Below, one piece after another: positions 48,341 to 56,917 of a DNA stretch of 64,000 bases. Source of the stretch: Dyella jiangningensis (GTDB lineage Bacteria > Pseudomonadota > Gammaproteobacteria > Xanthomonadales > Rhodanobacteraceae); contig CP007444.1 of assembly GCA_000632805.1 (NCBI GenBank), positions 2,468,772 through 2,532,771 of the forward strand, in the 5' to 3' direction. The position numbers and the translations under genes were made by a program. The notes under the pieces are model-generated. The model was not told the origin of the DNA and did no database searches. It saw only the letters and a list, made by a program, of their open reading frames with translations. The stretch's first letter is position 1. Every line of letters begins with the position of its first letter.

Positions 48341-48725
48341 GCGCATGCCCGCCGTTCGGTCGGACGCCCATGCGGCGCTGGCGCAGGCGGGCTTGCGTGC
48401 CACCCCGCCCCGGCTGGCGATCTGGCGGGTATTGCATGACGCCAACGACGAGCCCGACGCAGTAGACCTGCTGCGCCGGGCTCAATCGCTGGAGCCACGT
48501 ACCAGCCTGGGCACGGTGTATCGCTTTCTGCGGGAGATGGAGTTGCTGGGTATGGCGACGTCGCGCCCCGTATCGCGTGAACGGTCGCGATGGCGACTCA
48601 CCGTCGGCAGAGCCGCAAGCAGCAGACCGCCACGGCAAGCAGCAGCGGTGGCGGCAATCGCTCAGCTGGCGGCAGCGTTTGGTTACACCTTGATGCCGAG
48701 CATGGGCCGTACGCAGGCGCGCTAG
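48333..48725 (+). CDS. Fur-like winged-helix protein lacking the metal domain
   Basis: The 130-residue protein matches the DNA-binding half of Fur-family regulators: [60 protein letters not shown] at about 16-75, including the helix signature SLGTVYRFL. The C-terminal dimerisation and metal domain (HHHDH-like and CxxC motifs) is absent; about 40 Ala/Pro/Arg-rich residues replace it. It overlaps PadR by eight bases, with a second ATG at 48345. Either it is a decaying Fur paralogue or a metal-blind antagonist working with the PadR protein. Confidence 0.75.
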   Translation: MPERMPAVRSDAHAALAQAGLRATPPRLAIWRVLHDANDEPDAVDLLRRAQSLEPRTSLGTVYRFLREMELLGMATSRPVSRERSRWRLTVGRAASSRPPRQAAAVAAIAQLAAAFGYTLMPSMGRTQAR

Positions 48726-49423
48726 GCGCCTTGTTTCCTCGCCCGATCACGCCTCGACGCCAACCGGTCCGCCAGCCGCGTGGGCTCGGGCAAGCGGTAT
48801 TTCGTGCACAACGAAAGCACCGGCTCGGGTGCCGACGCCATGCTGACGCGATGGCCGGGGGAGACGATCAGCGGGCGGATCTTGTCCTTGCTGCGCAGTA
48901 CGCAGCCAATCACTTTGTCGCGGTGGTACAGCAGCACGCGTTCACCGCGCGCCGGACCCAGCTCGGCATGCGTGCCCACCAGGATCGATTTGGCCACGCC
49001 GATGGTCGGCAGACCGGTCACCACACCCAGATGCGCCGCGATGCCGAGGCCGCGCGGATGGGCGATGCCGTGGCCATCCACGAAGATCAGGTCCGGCACT
49101 TCGGCCAACTCCTGCAAAGCCTGCAGCACGGCGGGCAGTTCGCGGAACGAGAGAAGGCCCGGAATGTAGGGCATGCACGTAGGCCGTCTCGCCACGACTT
49201 CCTTCAGCGGCAGCAGCGTGTCCGCATCGAGCAGGACGGCCGCGGCGCGTGTCACGGCGCCATCGTCTTCAAAACCGACATCGACGCCAGCGATATGCCG
49301 CAACGGCGGGAAATCGTCTTGCAGGCGCACCTTCGTGGCCAGTTCCAGTTGCAGCTGTCGTGCCTTGGCGACGTTGCCGTCCCAAGCGGGAATCAGGTCG
49401 GGCGAGAGAAGCGTCTTCATCAT
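48722..49423 (-). CDS. nfi: Endonuclease V (deoxyinosine repair)
   Basis: The enzyme nicks DNA next to deoxyinosine. The ATG at 49423 gives 233 residues with the conserved [10 protein letters not shown] (first metal Asp), [14 protein letters not shown] (metal Glu), [24 protein letters not shown] (Asp) and GVAKSILVG (Lys). A TTG 14 codons earlier is rejected. The gene is convergent with the Fur-like gene and their stop codons overlap by four bases. Confidence 0.94.
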   Translation of the reverse strand: MMKTLLSPDLIPAWDGNVAKARQLQLELATKVRLQDDFPPLRHIAGVDVGFEDDGAVTRAAAVLLDADTLLPLKEVVARRPTCMPYIPGLLSFRELPAVLQALQELAEVPDLIFVDGHGIAHPRGLGIAAHLGVVTGLPTIGVAKSILVGTHAELGPARGERVLLYHRDKVIGCVLRSKDKIRPLIVSPGHRVSMASAPEPVLSLCTKYRLPEPTRLADRLASRRDRARKQGA

Positions 49424-49507
49424 CACAGCGTGAACGTTGGGCGCTGAACGGCGCGTCAAACCCAATTATTCATTGACCCGTCTGGCATGCGCCCGGATCA
49501 TGCCGGC

Positions 49508-51946
49508 ATGCCTAACGCGCTTCGCTTGCTGCTCATTCTTCTTTTCGCCGTGGCCGGCGCCTCGCCGGCGTTCGCGCAGAACAACAACCAGGCCCCGGCG
49601 CAGATTCCGCAAGCCACCCTGGCCACCCCTGACCAGCTCAGTGCGCAGCTCGACCAGATCAAGCAATCGATCACCGACAAGGGCAAGCTCACCGACACCA
49701 TCCTGACGGATGCGCGCAGCAAGACGGCCGCCGTGCAACAGCAGGCAGACCAGCTCGCTGCCAGCCTGGTGCCACAAGTCGATGCCATGAAGGCGAAGCT
49801 GGACGTGCTGGGCGCGGCGCCCGCCAAGGGTGCGCCGCCCGAAGCACCCGAAGTTGCCGCGCAGCGCAAGCAGCTCACCAAGGACAAGACCGACCTCGAT
49901 GGCCAGCTGACCCAGGCCAAGTCGCTCAGCCTGGAAAGCCAGCAGCTCATCACGCAGATCGCCGGCCTGCGTCGCGACCTGTTCCAGGCGCAGGTGTTCC
50001 AGCGCACCGCCTCGCCCCTGGCGAAACCGTTCTGGTCCCGGCTGGCGCAGAACCTCCCGGACGATCGCGCCAGCCTTGGTGTATTGGGCGCTTCCATGCA
50101 GGGTGCGCTGGCGCAGGCCTGGCAGCCGGCCAACCGCGTGCCGTTCATCCTGTGCCTGCTGACGGCAGTCGCGCTGCTGGTGGCGGGGCGGCGCCTGCTC
50201 GAACACAAGGTGCTGGACCTCGCGAGCAAGTACCTGCCGGCCGGCCACCTGCGCCGCAGTGCGCTTGCGCTGATCATCACACTGATCACCATGCTCACGT
50301 ACGGCCTCGCCGCATGGCTGATCTATCTGGCGGTGAACTGGAACGGCGTATTCGACGAAGAACTCGACGACCTGACCAAGCCGCTGGTGGAATTGACCTT
50401 CATTGCCGCGAGCATGGCCGGCATTGGGCGCGCGATGCTCAGCGTGCGGCGTCCGTCCTGGCGCCTGCCGCCCATTTCGGACGATCTCGCCAAACGACTG
50501 TCGCTGTTCCCCGCGCTGCTCGCGCTGAGCGTGCTGCTGCTGGGCATCGTGGAGCAGATCACCGGCGACATCGGCGCCAGCCTGGGCACCGCCATGGCTG
50601 CCAATGCGCTGGCGTCGACCGTCATTGGCCTGCTGCTCGCTTCGGCCCTGGTACGCATGGGCAAGGCGCGCCGCGCACTGATCGCCGGCGGCGGCACGCC
50701 GGCCAAGCGTCCGTTGTGGGTGGGCCTGCTGGTCGCAGCCGCCTTCATCACCACGGTGATCGTGCTGGCGGGCGTGCTTACCGGTTACATCGCCCTCGCC
50801 TTCTTCATGGCACGGCAGGCCATGCGCGCGGGCTTCCTGATCGCGCTGCTCTACCTGCTGATGCATCTGATCAACGACCTGTGCGAATCGCTGCTGTCGC
50901 CCGATTCCCGCAGCGGGCAGCGCCTGCAGGACACCTTCGGCATCGCGCCGGCGAGGCTCGAACAGACCGCCACGGTGATTTCCGGCGTGGTGCGCGCCTT
51001 CCTCCTGCTGTTGGCGGTGCCGCTGATACTCGCGCCCTATGGCTCCGGCACCAGCGAGCTGATCGATCGCGGCTCGCAGCTGTTCGCCGGTCGTTCGCTG
51101 GGCACGCTGACCATCAACCCCACCAACATCTTCAACGCGATGCTGGTGCTGCTGGTGGGTGGCATCGTCGTTCGACTGCTCAAGCGCTGGCTCAGTACGC
51201 AATTGCTGCCGAAGACCTCGCTGGACGTCGGCATGCAGACGTCCATCGTCACCCTGCTCGGCTACGTGGGCGGCGTGCTGGTGTTCGTGCTGGTGCTGGG
51301 TGCGTTGAAGGTCGACGTGCAGAGCATCGCCTGGGTGGCCAGTGCGCTGTCCGTCGGCATCGGCTTCGGCTTGCAGGCGATCGTGCAGAACTTCATCTCG
51401 GGCCTGATACTGCTGGCCGAACGACCGGTGAAGGTGGGCGATTGGGTCAGCATCGCTGGCGTGGAGGGCGATGTCCGTCGCATCAACGTACGCGCTACCG
51501 AAATCCAGCAGGGCGACCGCTCCACCGTGATCGTGCCGAACTCGCAGCTCATCACCCAGAACGTGCGCAACGTGACCATGGCCAACGCCAAGGGCCGCGT
51601 GCAGATCCGCCTGCCGATGCCCTTGAGTACCGACCCGGCCAAAGTACGCCAGATCGTGTTCGACATCCTCCGCAACCACCCCTCCACGCTGGAGACGCCC
51701 TCGCCCAGCGTGCAGTTGGACAGCATCGATTCGGGTTCGCTGATGTTCGTATGCACGGCATACGTGACCAATCCGCGCGACGGCGGCAACGTGAAGAGCG
51801 ATCTGTTGTTCGAGATCATCAACCGCCTGCGTGAGTCGAACATGCCGCTCACCACGCCGCAGGACATGGTGGTGCACACGATGCATCCGGAAAACACCGT
51901 AGGCACGCCGCAGCCCACGACCATCATGCCCGGCACCAAGACCTGA
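49508..51946 (+). CDS. MscS-family mechanosensitive channel with DUF3772 region
   Basis: From the ATG at 49508 the 812-residue protein has a signal peptide (LRLLLILLFAVAGASPAFA) and a periplasmic coiled-coil region of about 160 residues (DUF3772-like). Eight or more membrane helices follow, then the C-terminal MscS pore and beta-domain (ASALSVGIGFGLQAIVQNFISGLILLAERPVKVGDWV near 610-650, then VIVPNSQLITQNVRN). It opens under membrane tension to release solutes. An ATG 7 codons upstream is an alternative; neither has a clear ribosome site. Confidence 0.92.
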   Translation: MPNALRLLLILLFAVAGASPAFAQNNNQAPAQIPQATLATPDQLSAQLDQIKQSITDKGKLTDTILTDARSKTAAVQQQADQLAASLVPQVDAMKAKLDVLGAAPAKGAPPEAPEVAAQRKQLTKDKTDLDGQLTQAKSLSLESQQLITQIAGLRRDLFQAQVFQRTASPLAKPFWSRLAQNLPDDRASLGVLGASMQGALAQAWQPANRVPFILCLLTAVALLVAGRRLLEHKVLDLASKYLPAGHLRRSALALIITLITMLTYGLAAWLIYLAVNWNGVFDEELDDLTKPLVELTFIAASMAGIGRAMLSVRRPSWRLPPISDDLAKRLSLFPALLALSVLLLGIVEQITGDIGASLGTAMAANALASTVIGLLLASALVRMGKARRALIAGGGTPAKRPLWVGLLVAAAFITTVIVLAGVLTGYIALAFFMARQAMRAGFLIALLYLLMHLINDLCESLLSPDSRSGQRLQDTFGIAPARLEQTATVISGVVRAFLLLLAVPLILAPYGSGTSELIDRGSQLFAGRSLGTLTINPTNIFNAMLVLLVGGIVVRLLKRWLSTQLLPKTSLDVGMQTSIVTLLGYVGGVLVFVLVLGALKVDVQSIAWVASALSVGIGFGLQAIVQNFISGLILLAERPVKVGDWVSIAGVEGDVRRINVRATEIQQGDRSTVIVPNSQLITQNVRNVTMANAKGRVQIRLPMPLSTDPAKVRQIVFDILRNHPSTLETPSPSVQLDSIDSGSLMFVCTAYVTNPRDGGNVKSDLLFEIINRLRESNMPLTTPQDMVVHTMHPENTVGTPQPTTIMPGTKT

Positions 51947-51969
51947 CAGTCATGTTCTTTCGGCCCTAA

Positions 51970-51990
51970 ACTCCAGGCATCGCCTGGAGT
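51970..51990 (+). promoter_or_regulatory. Perfect hairpin enclosing the AraC Shine-Dalgarno
   Basis: ACTCCAGGC (51970-51978) pairs perfectly with GCCTGGAGT (51982-51990) around a three-base loop. The GGAG ribosome site (51986-51989) lies in the 3' arm, seven bases before the ATG at 51997. As DNA it is a dyad operator; as RNA it could hide the start. It may also help end the upstream MscS message, but there is no T-run. Confidence 0.68.
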
Positions 51991-51996
51991 CGATCC

Positions 51997-52812
51997 ATGG
52001 GATGCCACGCCATCGTCCCCGCGCCGCCGCTTGATGCCCTGGTTTCCCGCCTGTGGGACTGGGACATGCCGCCTGCCGCCCATCATTACGAACGCGTGCT
52101 GCCGGTACCGGGTGCTGCATTGATCATCAATCTTCACGAAGATGAAACACGCGTCTATACGGACGATGCCGAGCGGCGCTGCATCCGTGCGTCCGCGGCG
52201 GTAATCGGCGGCCCCTGCCTGCGCAGCCAGATCATCGATACCTCCGAGCAGGTGCGCGTGATGGGCGTGGTATTTCGTCCCGGCGGTGCGCACGCGCTCA
52301 CTGGCGAAGACCATGAAGCGCTGGTCGCGCGCGACATCGGGCTGGAAGACATCTTCGGCAGTCGTGCGCGCAGCCTGCGCGAACGGCTGCTCGACACGCC
52401 CGATCCGTTGCAACGCCTTGGCGTGCTGCAGCAATGGTTGCTTGCGCACATGCGCACACCCCTTCTCGCGCCGGAGGTGTTGCATGCGATCGAGCGTATC
52501 GACGCCTGCCCCCAAGTGGCGCGCATCGCTGCGCTGGTGCGTGAAACCGGCCTGTCCGAATACCGTTTTGGACGGTTGTTCCGCCGGCAGATCGGCATGG
52601 GACCCAAGCGCTACGCGCGGCTGCTGCGGTTTCGTGCGGTCGTGGAAACCGTGCATCGTTGCGGAAGCGTGGACTGGAGCCGTGTCGCCGCCGACTGCGG
52701 CTATGGCGACCAGCCGCATCTCGTGCATGAGTTTCGTGAATTCGCCGGCATGACGCCGACGGCATTCATGGCGGCGCGCGGGCCTTACGTGAATCATCTG
52801 CCGTTGGATTGA
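51997..52812 (+). CDS. AraC-family regulator with DUF6597-like N-terminus
   Basis: The 271-residue protein has a DUF6597-like sensing domain (SRLWDWDMPPAAHHYERVLPVPGAALIINL) and a C-terminal AraC double helix-turn-helix from about residue 165 (ARIAALVRETGLSEYRFGRLFRRQIGMGPKRYARLLRFRAVVETV...WSRVAADCGYGDQPHLVHEFREFAGMTPTAFMA). The effector and targets are unknown. It lies alone between MscS and DUF72 with a hairpin over its ribosome site. Confidence 0.92.
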   Translation: MGCHAIVPAPPLDALVSRLWDWDMPPAAHHYERVLPVPGAALIINLHEDETRVYTDDAERRCIRASAAVIGGPCLRSQIIDTSEQVRVMGVVFRPGGAHALTGEDHEALVARDIGLEDIFGSRARSLRERLLDTPDPLQRLGVLQQWLLAHMRTPLLAPEVLHAIERIDACPQVARIAALVRETGLSEYRFGRLFRRQIGMGPKRYARLLRFRAVVETVHRCGSVDWSRVAADCGYGDQPHLVHEFREFAGMTPTAFMAARGPYVNHLPLD

Positions 52813-52874
52813 ACGGTTCAGTTCGGTCCCTTGGATATTTCTGCGACGACCGGCGGATGCAGAAACCTGCAATG

Positions 52875-52902
52875 CTGCGGTCGCGCACAGGTGCGCTCCT
52901 AC
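52875..52902. repeat. REP-like half repeat
   Basis: A single GCGGTCGCGCACAGGTGCGCTCCTACA arm without an inverted partner, between the AraC and DUF72 genes. Confidence 0.7.
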
Positions 52903-52953
52903 ATGGGGCGTGGGCATGGCTACAATCGGGCGCTCCTCCCTAGGGACTGTGCC

Positions 52954-53796
52954 ATGCCCAGCGACCTGTTCTCCGCCAAGCCCGCCCATGGTCCCGCTGC
53001 TCGCGTTCGCGTTGGCATCGGTGGCTGGAACTTCGCGCCATGGCGCAACAACTTCTATCCGTCGGGCCTGGTGCAGCGTCGTGAGCTGGAATATGCCAGC
53101 CGTCACCTGCGCGCGATCGAGATCAACGGCACGTTCTACGGCGCGCAGAAGCCCGCCACCTATGCGAAATGGGCGGCTGAAACGCCGGAAAGTTTCGTCT
53201 TTTCACTCAAGGCGCCGCGCTACATCACCGAAGGCAAGAAGCTGGCCGCCACGGCGCGCGGCATCGAAGGTTTCGTTTTCGGCGGACTCGCGGAATTTGG
53301 CGACCGCCTCGGCCCGGTGTTGTGGCAATTGCCACCGTCGCGACCGTTCGATGCCGACGACCTCGCGGCGTTCCTCGACCTGCTTCCGCGCGAGCTCGAT
53401 GGCCAGCCCATGCGGCACGTGCTTGAAGTACGCCACAAGAGCTTCCTCGACGAAAGCTACGTGGAACTCGTCCGCTCGCATCGCATCCCGACCGTATTCA
53501 CGGACTCGCCGAAATACCCGTCGCTGGCGGACCTCACGGGCGACTTTGCGTACGCACGATTGATGCGCAGCGAATCGCACGTCGATACCGGCTACGCCGC
53601 GGACGATCTCGATACCTGGACCGGGCGCGCCCTCCAATGGGCCGAAGGTGGCGATCCGGCCGAACTGCCCCACGTGGCGGCCCCCGCGAAGAAGGCGAAG
53701 GCGCGCGACGTCTTCATCTACTTCATCAGCAGCGCCAAGGAACGCAACCCGGCAGCCGCCATGGCCTTGCAGCAACGGGTGGACACTTCGCGCTGA
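52954..53796 (+). CDS. DUF72 (YecE-like) protein
   Basis: The 280-residue protein matches the DUF72 family, a TIM-barrel of unknown reaction. Visible family segments are VRVGIGGWNFAPWRNNFYPSG near 18-38, RAIEINGTFYGAQKPATYAKWAAETPESFVFSLKAPRYITE near 52-92, and GPVLWQLPPSRPFDADDLAAFL near 120-141; the usual HVLEVRHKSFLDE and YARLMRS follow. The ATG at 52954 is chosen because upstream sequence is repeat DNA. No operon partner is evident. Confidence 0.9.
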   Translation: MPSDLFSAKPAHGPAARVRVGIGGWNFAPWRNNFYPSGLVQRRELEYASRHLRAIEINGTFYGAQKPATYAKWAAETPESFVFSLKAPRYITEGKKLAATARGIEGFVFGGLAEFGDRLGPVLWQLPPSRPFDADDLAAFLDLLPRELDGQPMRHVLEVRHKSFLDESYVELVRSHRIPTVFTDSPKYPSLADLTGDFAYARLMRSESHVDTGYAADDLDTWTGRALQWAEGGDPAELPHVAAPAKKAKARDVFIYFISSAKERNPAAAMALQQRVDTSR

Positions 53797-53878
53797 AAGC
53801 CGGCGCCGGCGACAGGACGACCGGCACATGAAACCTCCTGCGGTAGCGATACATTGGCGCCACTTCCAGGAGGTCGCC

Positions 53879-54604
53879 ATGCGATACGTCTTGCCTTACG
53901 CAATGACCCTGCTTGCTGTTGCCACGACCCTGTCGGCACATGCCGCCGATGATGTCGCCACGCTGATCCGCCGGCAGTCCCAGGAGTTTTCCGATGCGTC
54001 GGCGTCCAACGATACGGCAACGCTGGCCAAATACCTCGACGACCGCGTCATCTTCATCAACGAAGGCGGCGACATCGCTACCAAGAAGGACATCGTCACG
54101 CCCGGCCCCGCAGGACCGAAAAACGTGAGCAATCACCTCGTGCAGACGGATTTCAACATCGAGATCCATGGCAACGTGGCGGTCACCAGTTTCACCGACA
54201 ACGCCACGGTCAAGGTGGGCGAGCAGACCATGATGCCGCGCTTCCGCTCGACCGAGGTGTGGCTCAACGAAGGCGACGCGTGGCGCATGATCTCCAGCCA
54301 GACGGTGGCACTCTCCGACGATCCGCCGTCCCACGCGTTGAACGCCATCGAGATGGACCAGTACGTGGGCACCTACGAGGCGGCGCCCGGGCTGTCCGTG
54401 GCGATCACGCGACAGGGCAATCAGCTGTTCAGTGCCACCAATGGCGCCAAGCCCACGCCGTTGCTGGCCGAGGTGCGCGACGTGCTGTTCACGCCCGGGC
54501 AGCCGCGGGCACGACGGGTGTTCGAGCGAGACGACCATGGCAAGGTCACCGGCTTCTACTCGCGCCGCGAGGGTCATGGCGTGGAGTTCAGGCGGGTCGG
54601 CTGA
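53879..54604 (+). CDS. Exported DUF4440/NTF2-like protein (second copy)
   Basis: AGGAGG precedes the ATG at 53879 by about five bases. The 241-residue product has a signal peptide (MRYVLPYAMTLLAVATTLSAHA) and an NTF2-like domain (LIRRQSQEFSDASASNDTATLAKYLDDRVIFINEGGDIATKKDIV to WRMISSQTVAL). A C-terminal beta-domain follows (MDQYVGTYEAAPGLSVAITRQGNQLFSA). The layout equals the 38109-38852 protein at low identity, so they are distant paralogues. Function unknown. Confidence 0.8.
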   Translation: MRYVLPYAMTLLAVATTLSAHAADDVATLIRRQSQEFSDASASNDTATLAKYLDDRVIFINEGGDIATKKDIVTPGPAGPKNVSNHLVQTDFNIEIHGNVAVTSFTDNATVKVGEQTMMPRFRSTEVWLNEGDAWRMISSQTVALSDDPPSHALNAIEMDQYVGTYEAAPGLSVAITRQGNQLFSATNGAKPTPLLAEVRDVLFTPGQPRARRVFERDDHGKVTGFYSRREGHGVEFRRVG

Positions 54605-54709
54605 ACGGCGATGCCGGCACGGCGGTAGCGGCGGTCGCCGTCGTGGATACGGCGCGACCTGAGGCAGCGTAAGCTTTACACTCGCGCCCTCGCCACGAAG
54701 CGTCCGCCC

Positions 54710-55111
54710 ATGCGCGCATTCAAAACCATCGCCCTCCTGTTCGCCGTGGCCGTTGCCGCCCTCATGTGGGGGCGGCACGCGCCAGAGCCTTCGCAAGCCG
54801 GCAGCCTCGCCATACCGCGTGACGCCGGCGCGGCCTTGCCCTCGTTCCTCCCGCCGGAGGCGGCGGCCGTGCTTTCGCGCATCGCGCGCGGCGGACCGTT
54901 CGAACATCGGCAGGATGGCATCGTGTTCCAGAATCGCGAGGGACGCCTGCCTCGCGAGCCCGAGGGCTACTACCACGAGTACACCGTGGATACGCCGGGG
55001 CTGGACTATCGCGGTGCGCGACGCATCATCACCGGCGGCACGCCGCCCAGCATCTATTACTACACCGACGATCACTACCGCACGTTCCGGCCGTTCGAGG
55101 TATCCCGATGA
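54710..55111 (+). CDS. Exported barnase-like ribonuclease
   Basis: The 133-residue protein has an N-terminal hydrophobic export segment (TIALLFAVAVAALMWG, about 6-21) and a microbial RNase (barnase/Sa) domain. FENRxxRLP-type GIVFQNREGRLPREPEGYYHEYTVDTPG is near 70-98, RGARRIITGG near 102-111, and the catalytic-His segment YYYTDDHYRTFRPF near 117-130. Glu in HEYTV, Arg in RGARR and His in DDHYRTF correspond to the barnase catalytic set. It cuts RNA outside the cytoplasm. The barstar-like inhibitor gene overlaps it by four bases. Confidence 0.88.
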   Translation: MRAFKTIALLFAVAVAALMWGRHAPEPSQAGSLAIPRDAGAALPSFLPPEAAAVLSRIARGGPFEHRQDGIVFQNREGRLPREPEGYYHEYTVDTPGLDYRGARRIITGGTPPSIYYYTDDHYRTFRPFEVSR

Positions 55112-55542
55112 ATGCACAGTTCGATCTCGACTTTGGCGATGCCACGCATGGCGGCATCTTCTTCGTCACTTCGGAAGACCTCGAACCATTGGCCGAGGCC
55201 GCCGGCATGCAGGGCCTGCGCGTCTGCCGCGTCGGCCTGGCCGATTACACCGACCGAGACGCGCTTTTCGACCGCCTGACGCAGGCGCTGCGCTTGCCGT
55301 CTGATTTTGGCCGAAACTGGGATGCACTGGCCGACAGCGTGCGCGATCTGTCGTGGCTCAAGGCAACGGGCTACATCCTGTTGTTCGACCACGCCGAAGG
55401 CATGCGCGACACGCACGAAGAAGACTTCGACACCCTGCTCGACATCCTCGAGGAAGCCGTGGACTACTGGCAGGAGGCCGGCTCGCCGTTCTTTGTATTT
55501 TTCGCGCTGCCCGAAAGCGCCTTTGATGAAGTGCAAGAATAG
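55108..55542 (+). CDS. Barstar-like ribonuclease inhibitor
   Basis: The 144-residue cytoplasmic protein has the barstar core LRLPSDFGRNWDALADSVRDLSWL near 70-93, keeping both aspartates (NWDALAD) that fill the barnase active site in the classical complex. It has extra N- and C-terminal segments compared with the 90-residue barstar. Overlap with the RNase gene ensures production of the inhibitor with the toxin before export. Confidence 0.9.
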   Translation: MNAQFDLDFGDATHGGIFFVTSEDLEPLAEAAGMQGLRVCRVGLADYTDRDALFDRLTQALRLPSDFGRNWDALADSVRDLSWLKATGYILLFDHAEGMRDTHEEDFDTLLDILEEAVDYWQEAGSPFFVFFALPESAFDEVQE

Positions 55543-55688
55543 GGCCTGTCAACCACCCGTCTGGGGCTTGTTGCCCACCGTGCCGCGTCATCGCTCGATC
55601 GTGTGCTGACGTACACTCCCCCCCTCTTCCTTGCCTGGCGGGCAACAAGCTCCCGGCGCGAACCACGCAAACAGCATTGACGGGCCCT

Positions 55689-55910
55689 ATGCACGAGCTG
55701 GAATTCGAACTAGACCGCGACTACGTGGAACTCAACCAGTTGCTCAAACTGGTGGGTCTGTGCGACAGCGGCGGCGCCGGCAAGGCGATCGTGGCCAGTG
55801 GCGTGGTTTCGGTGGACGGCGCGCAGGAACTGCGCAAGACCTGCAAGATCCACGCAGGCCAGGTCGTGCAGGTCGAGGACATCGTCATCCACGTGCACGC
55901 GGCGCAATAA
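55689..55910 (+). CDS. S4-domain RNA-binding protein (YbcJ-like)
   Basis: The 73-residue protein is a single S4 domain: YVELNQLLKLVGLCDSGGAGKAIVASGVVSVDGAQELRKTCKIHAGQVVQVED. It probably binds structured RNA such as rRNA or tRNA. The ATG at 55689 is preferred over a TTG four codons earlier. An inverted repeat (GCTTGTTGCCC at 55566 and GGGCAACAAGC at 55640) lies in its upstream region and may fold in the leader. Confidence 0.88.
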   Translation: MHELEFELDRDYVELNQLLKLVGLCDSGGAGKAIVASGVVSVDGAQELRKTCKIHAGQVVQVEDIVIHVHAAQ

Positions 55911-55916
55911 GGCCAT

Positions 55917-56738
55917 TCATTCGGCCGCGGGCAGCTCGGCGAGCTTGCGGTCAAGGTCGGCATGCACCGGCAGCCGGATGCCGAACTGCTCTCGCATCAC
56001 CTGCTTGATCTCGTCGACACCCTCCAGCGCGCGACGCACCGACTCGCCGCCGGTGTGGTGCACCACGAACTCGCGATTGCGCAGGCCAAGGCGACGATCC
56101 GACAGCGTGCGGGCCACGATCAGGCCGTGCAGGAAATGCGATTCAGGATAGGTCGAGGTGTAATGGTTTGCGACCACGTAATCGATCGCCGGCCGAGGCT
56201 GCAGGTCGAAACGATAAAGCGTGCGCCACTCCTCCTTCACCTGCGCCTGCATTCGCCATTCACCGTGCTGGTGGAGTAGGCGGAACGGTTCGTTGCCGGT
56301 GGACTGGGTGATGTCCGGCTGAAGACGTAGCGCGCCGCTCAGCGCCATGCTGCCGAAGCCCACATCGACCAGCCAGCTCTCGCCAGCCAGCTCGACGCGC
56401 AACAGCATGTGGGTCTGCGCGACCATGGCGTCCTCCGGCTTCATCCACAGCACGCGGGCGATCAAGCCCGAGACGTCGTAACCCAACGCACGCAACGCTT
56501 CCAGCAACAGGCCGTTCTGTTCGAAGCAGTAGCCGCCGCGGTGTTCGTGCACCAGCTTGCGCTCGATATCCGCGAGTTCAAGCGATACGGGCAGGCGGAG
56601 CAGTGGGTTGAGATTCTCGAACGGGATGGCCGCCACGTGCGCCGTGGTGATCGCGCGCAGTGTGGCCAGGTCGCTCTTGAGCGAGCCGTCATAGCCGATG
56701 CGGCGAAGGTAGGCATTCAGGTCGATCACATGGCTCAT
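55917..56738 (-). CDS. Arylamine N-acetyltransferase
   Basis: The enzyme moves acetyl from acetyl-CoA to arylamines or hydrazines. The 273-residue product from the ATG at 56738 shows the catalytic triad: Cys in RGGYCFEQNGLL (about 69), His in AQTHMLLRVEL (about 107) and Asp in WLVDVGFGSMAL (about 122). The opening DLNAYLRRIGYDG is the usual family start. An ATG seven codons upstream is the alternative. It is convergent with the S4 gene, six bases apart. Confidence 0.94.
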   Translation of the reverse strand: MSHVIDLNAYLRRIGYDGSLKSDLATLRAITTAHVAAIPFENLNPLLRLPVSLELADIERKLVHEHRGGYCFEQNGLLLEALRALGYDVSGLIARVLWMKPEDAMVAQTHMLLRVELAGESWLVDVGFGSMALSGALRLQPDITQSTGNEPFRLLHQHGEWRMQAQVKEEWRTLYRFDLQPRPAIDYVVANHYTSTYPESHFLHGLIVARTLSDRRLGLRNREFVVHHTGGESVRRALEGVDEIKQVMREQFGIRLPVHADLDRKLAELPAAE

Positions 56739-56917
56739 GCAAAACATCCGCGGGGACATGGGACGCGCACCATAACACTGTGTTGCCGCCGGCTTAGCAC
56801 GCTCTCGGGGCGCCGGTGGGAGGATGCAGGCGTAACCGTGGGCACCCCGGCAACGAATAGCTCGGTGAGGCCACCCGTTGCGTGGCTGCGTCCTGTCTGC
56901 CGATGGAGCGTTCCGTC

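Noticed and set aside
55566..55650. Inverted repeat before the S4-domain gene as a mobile-element end pair
   Set aside because: Only 11-base arms 63 bases apart, no flanking duplication and no transposase; at most a leader stem.
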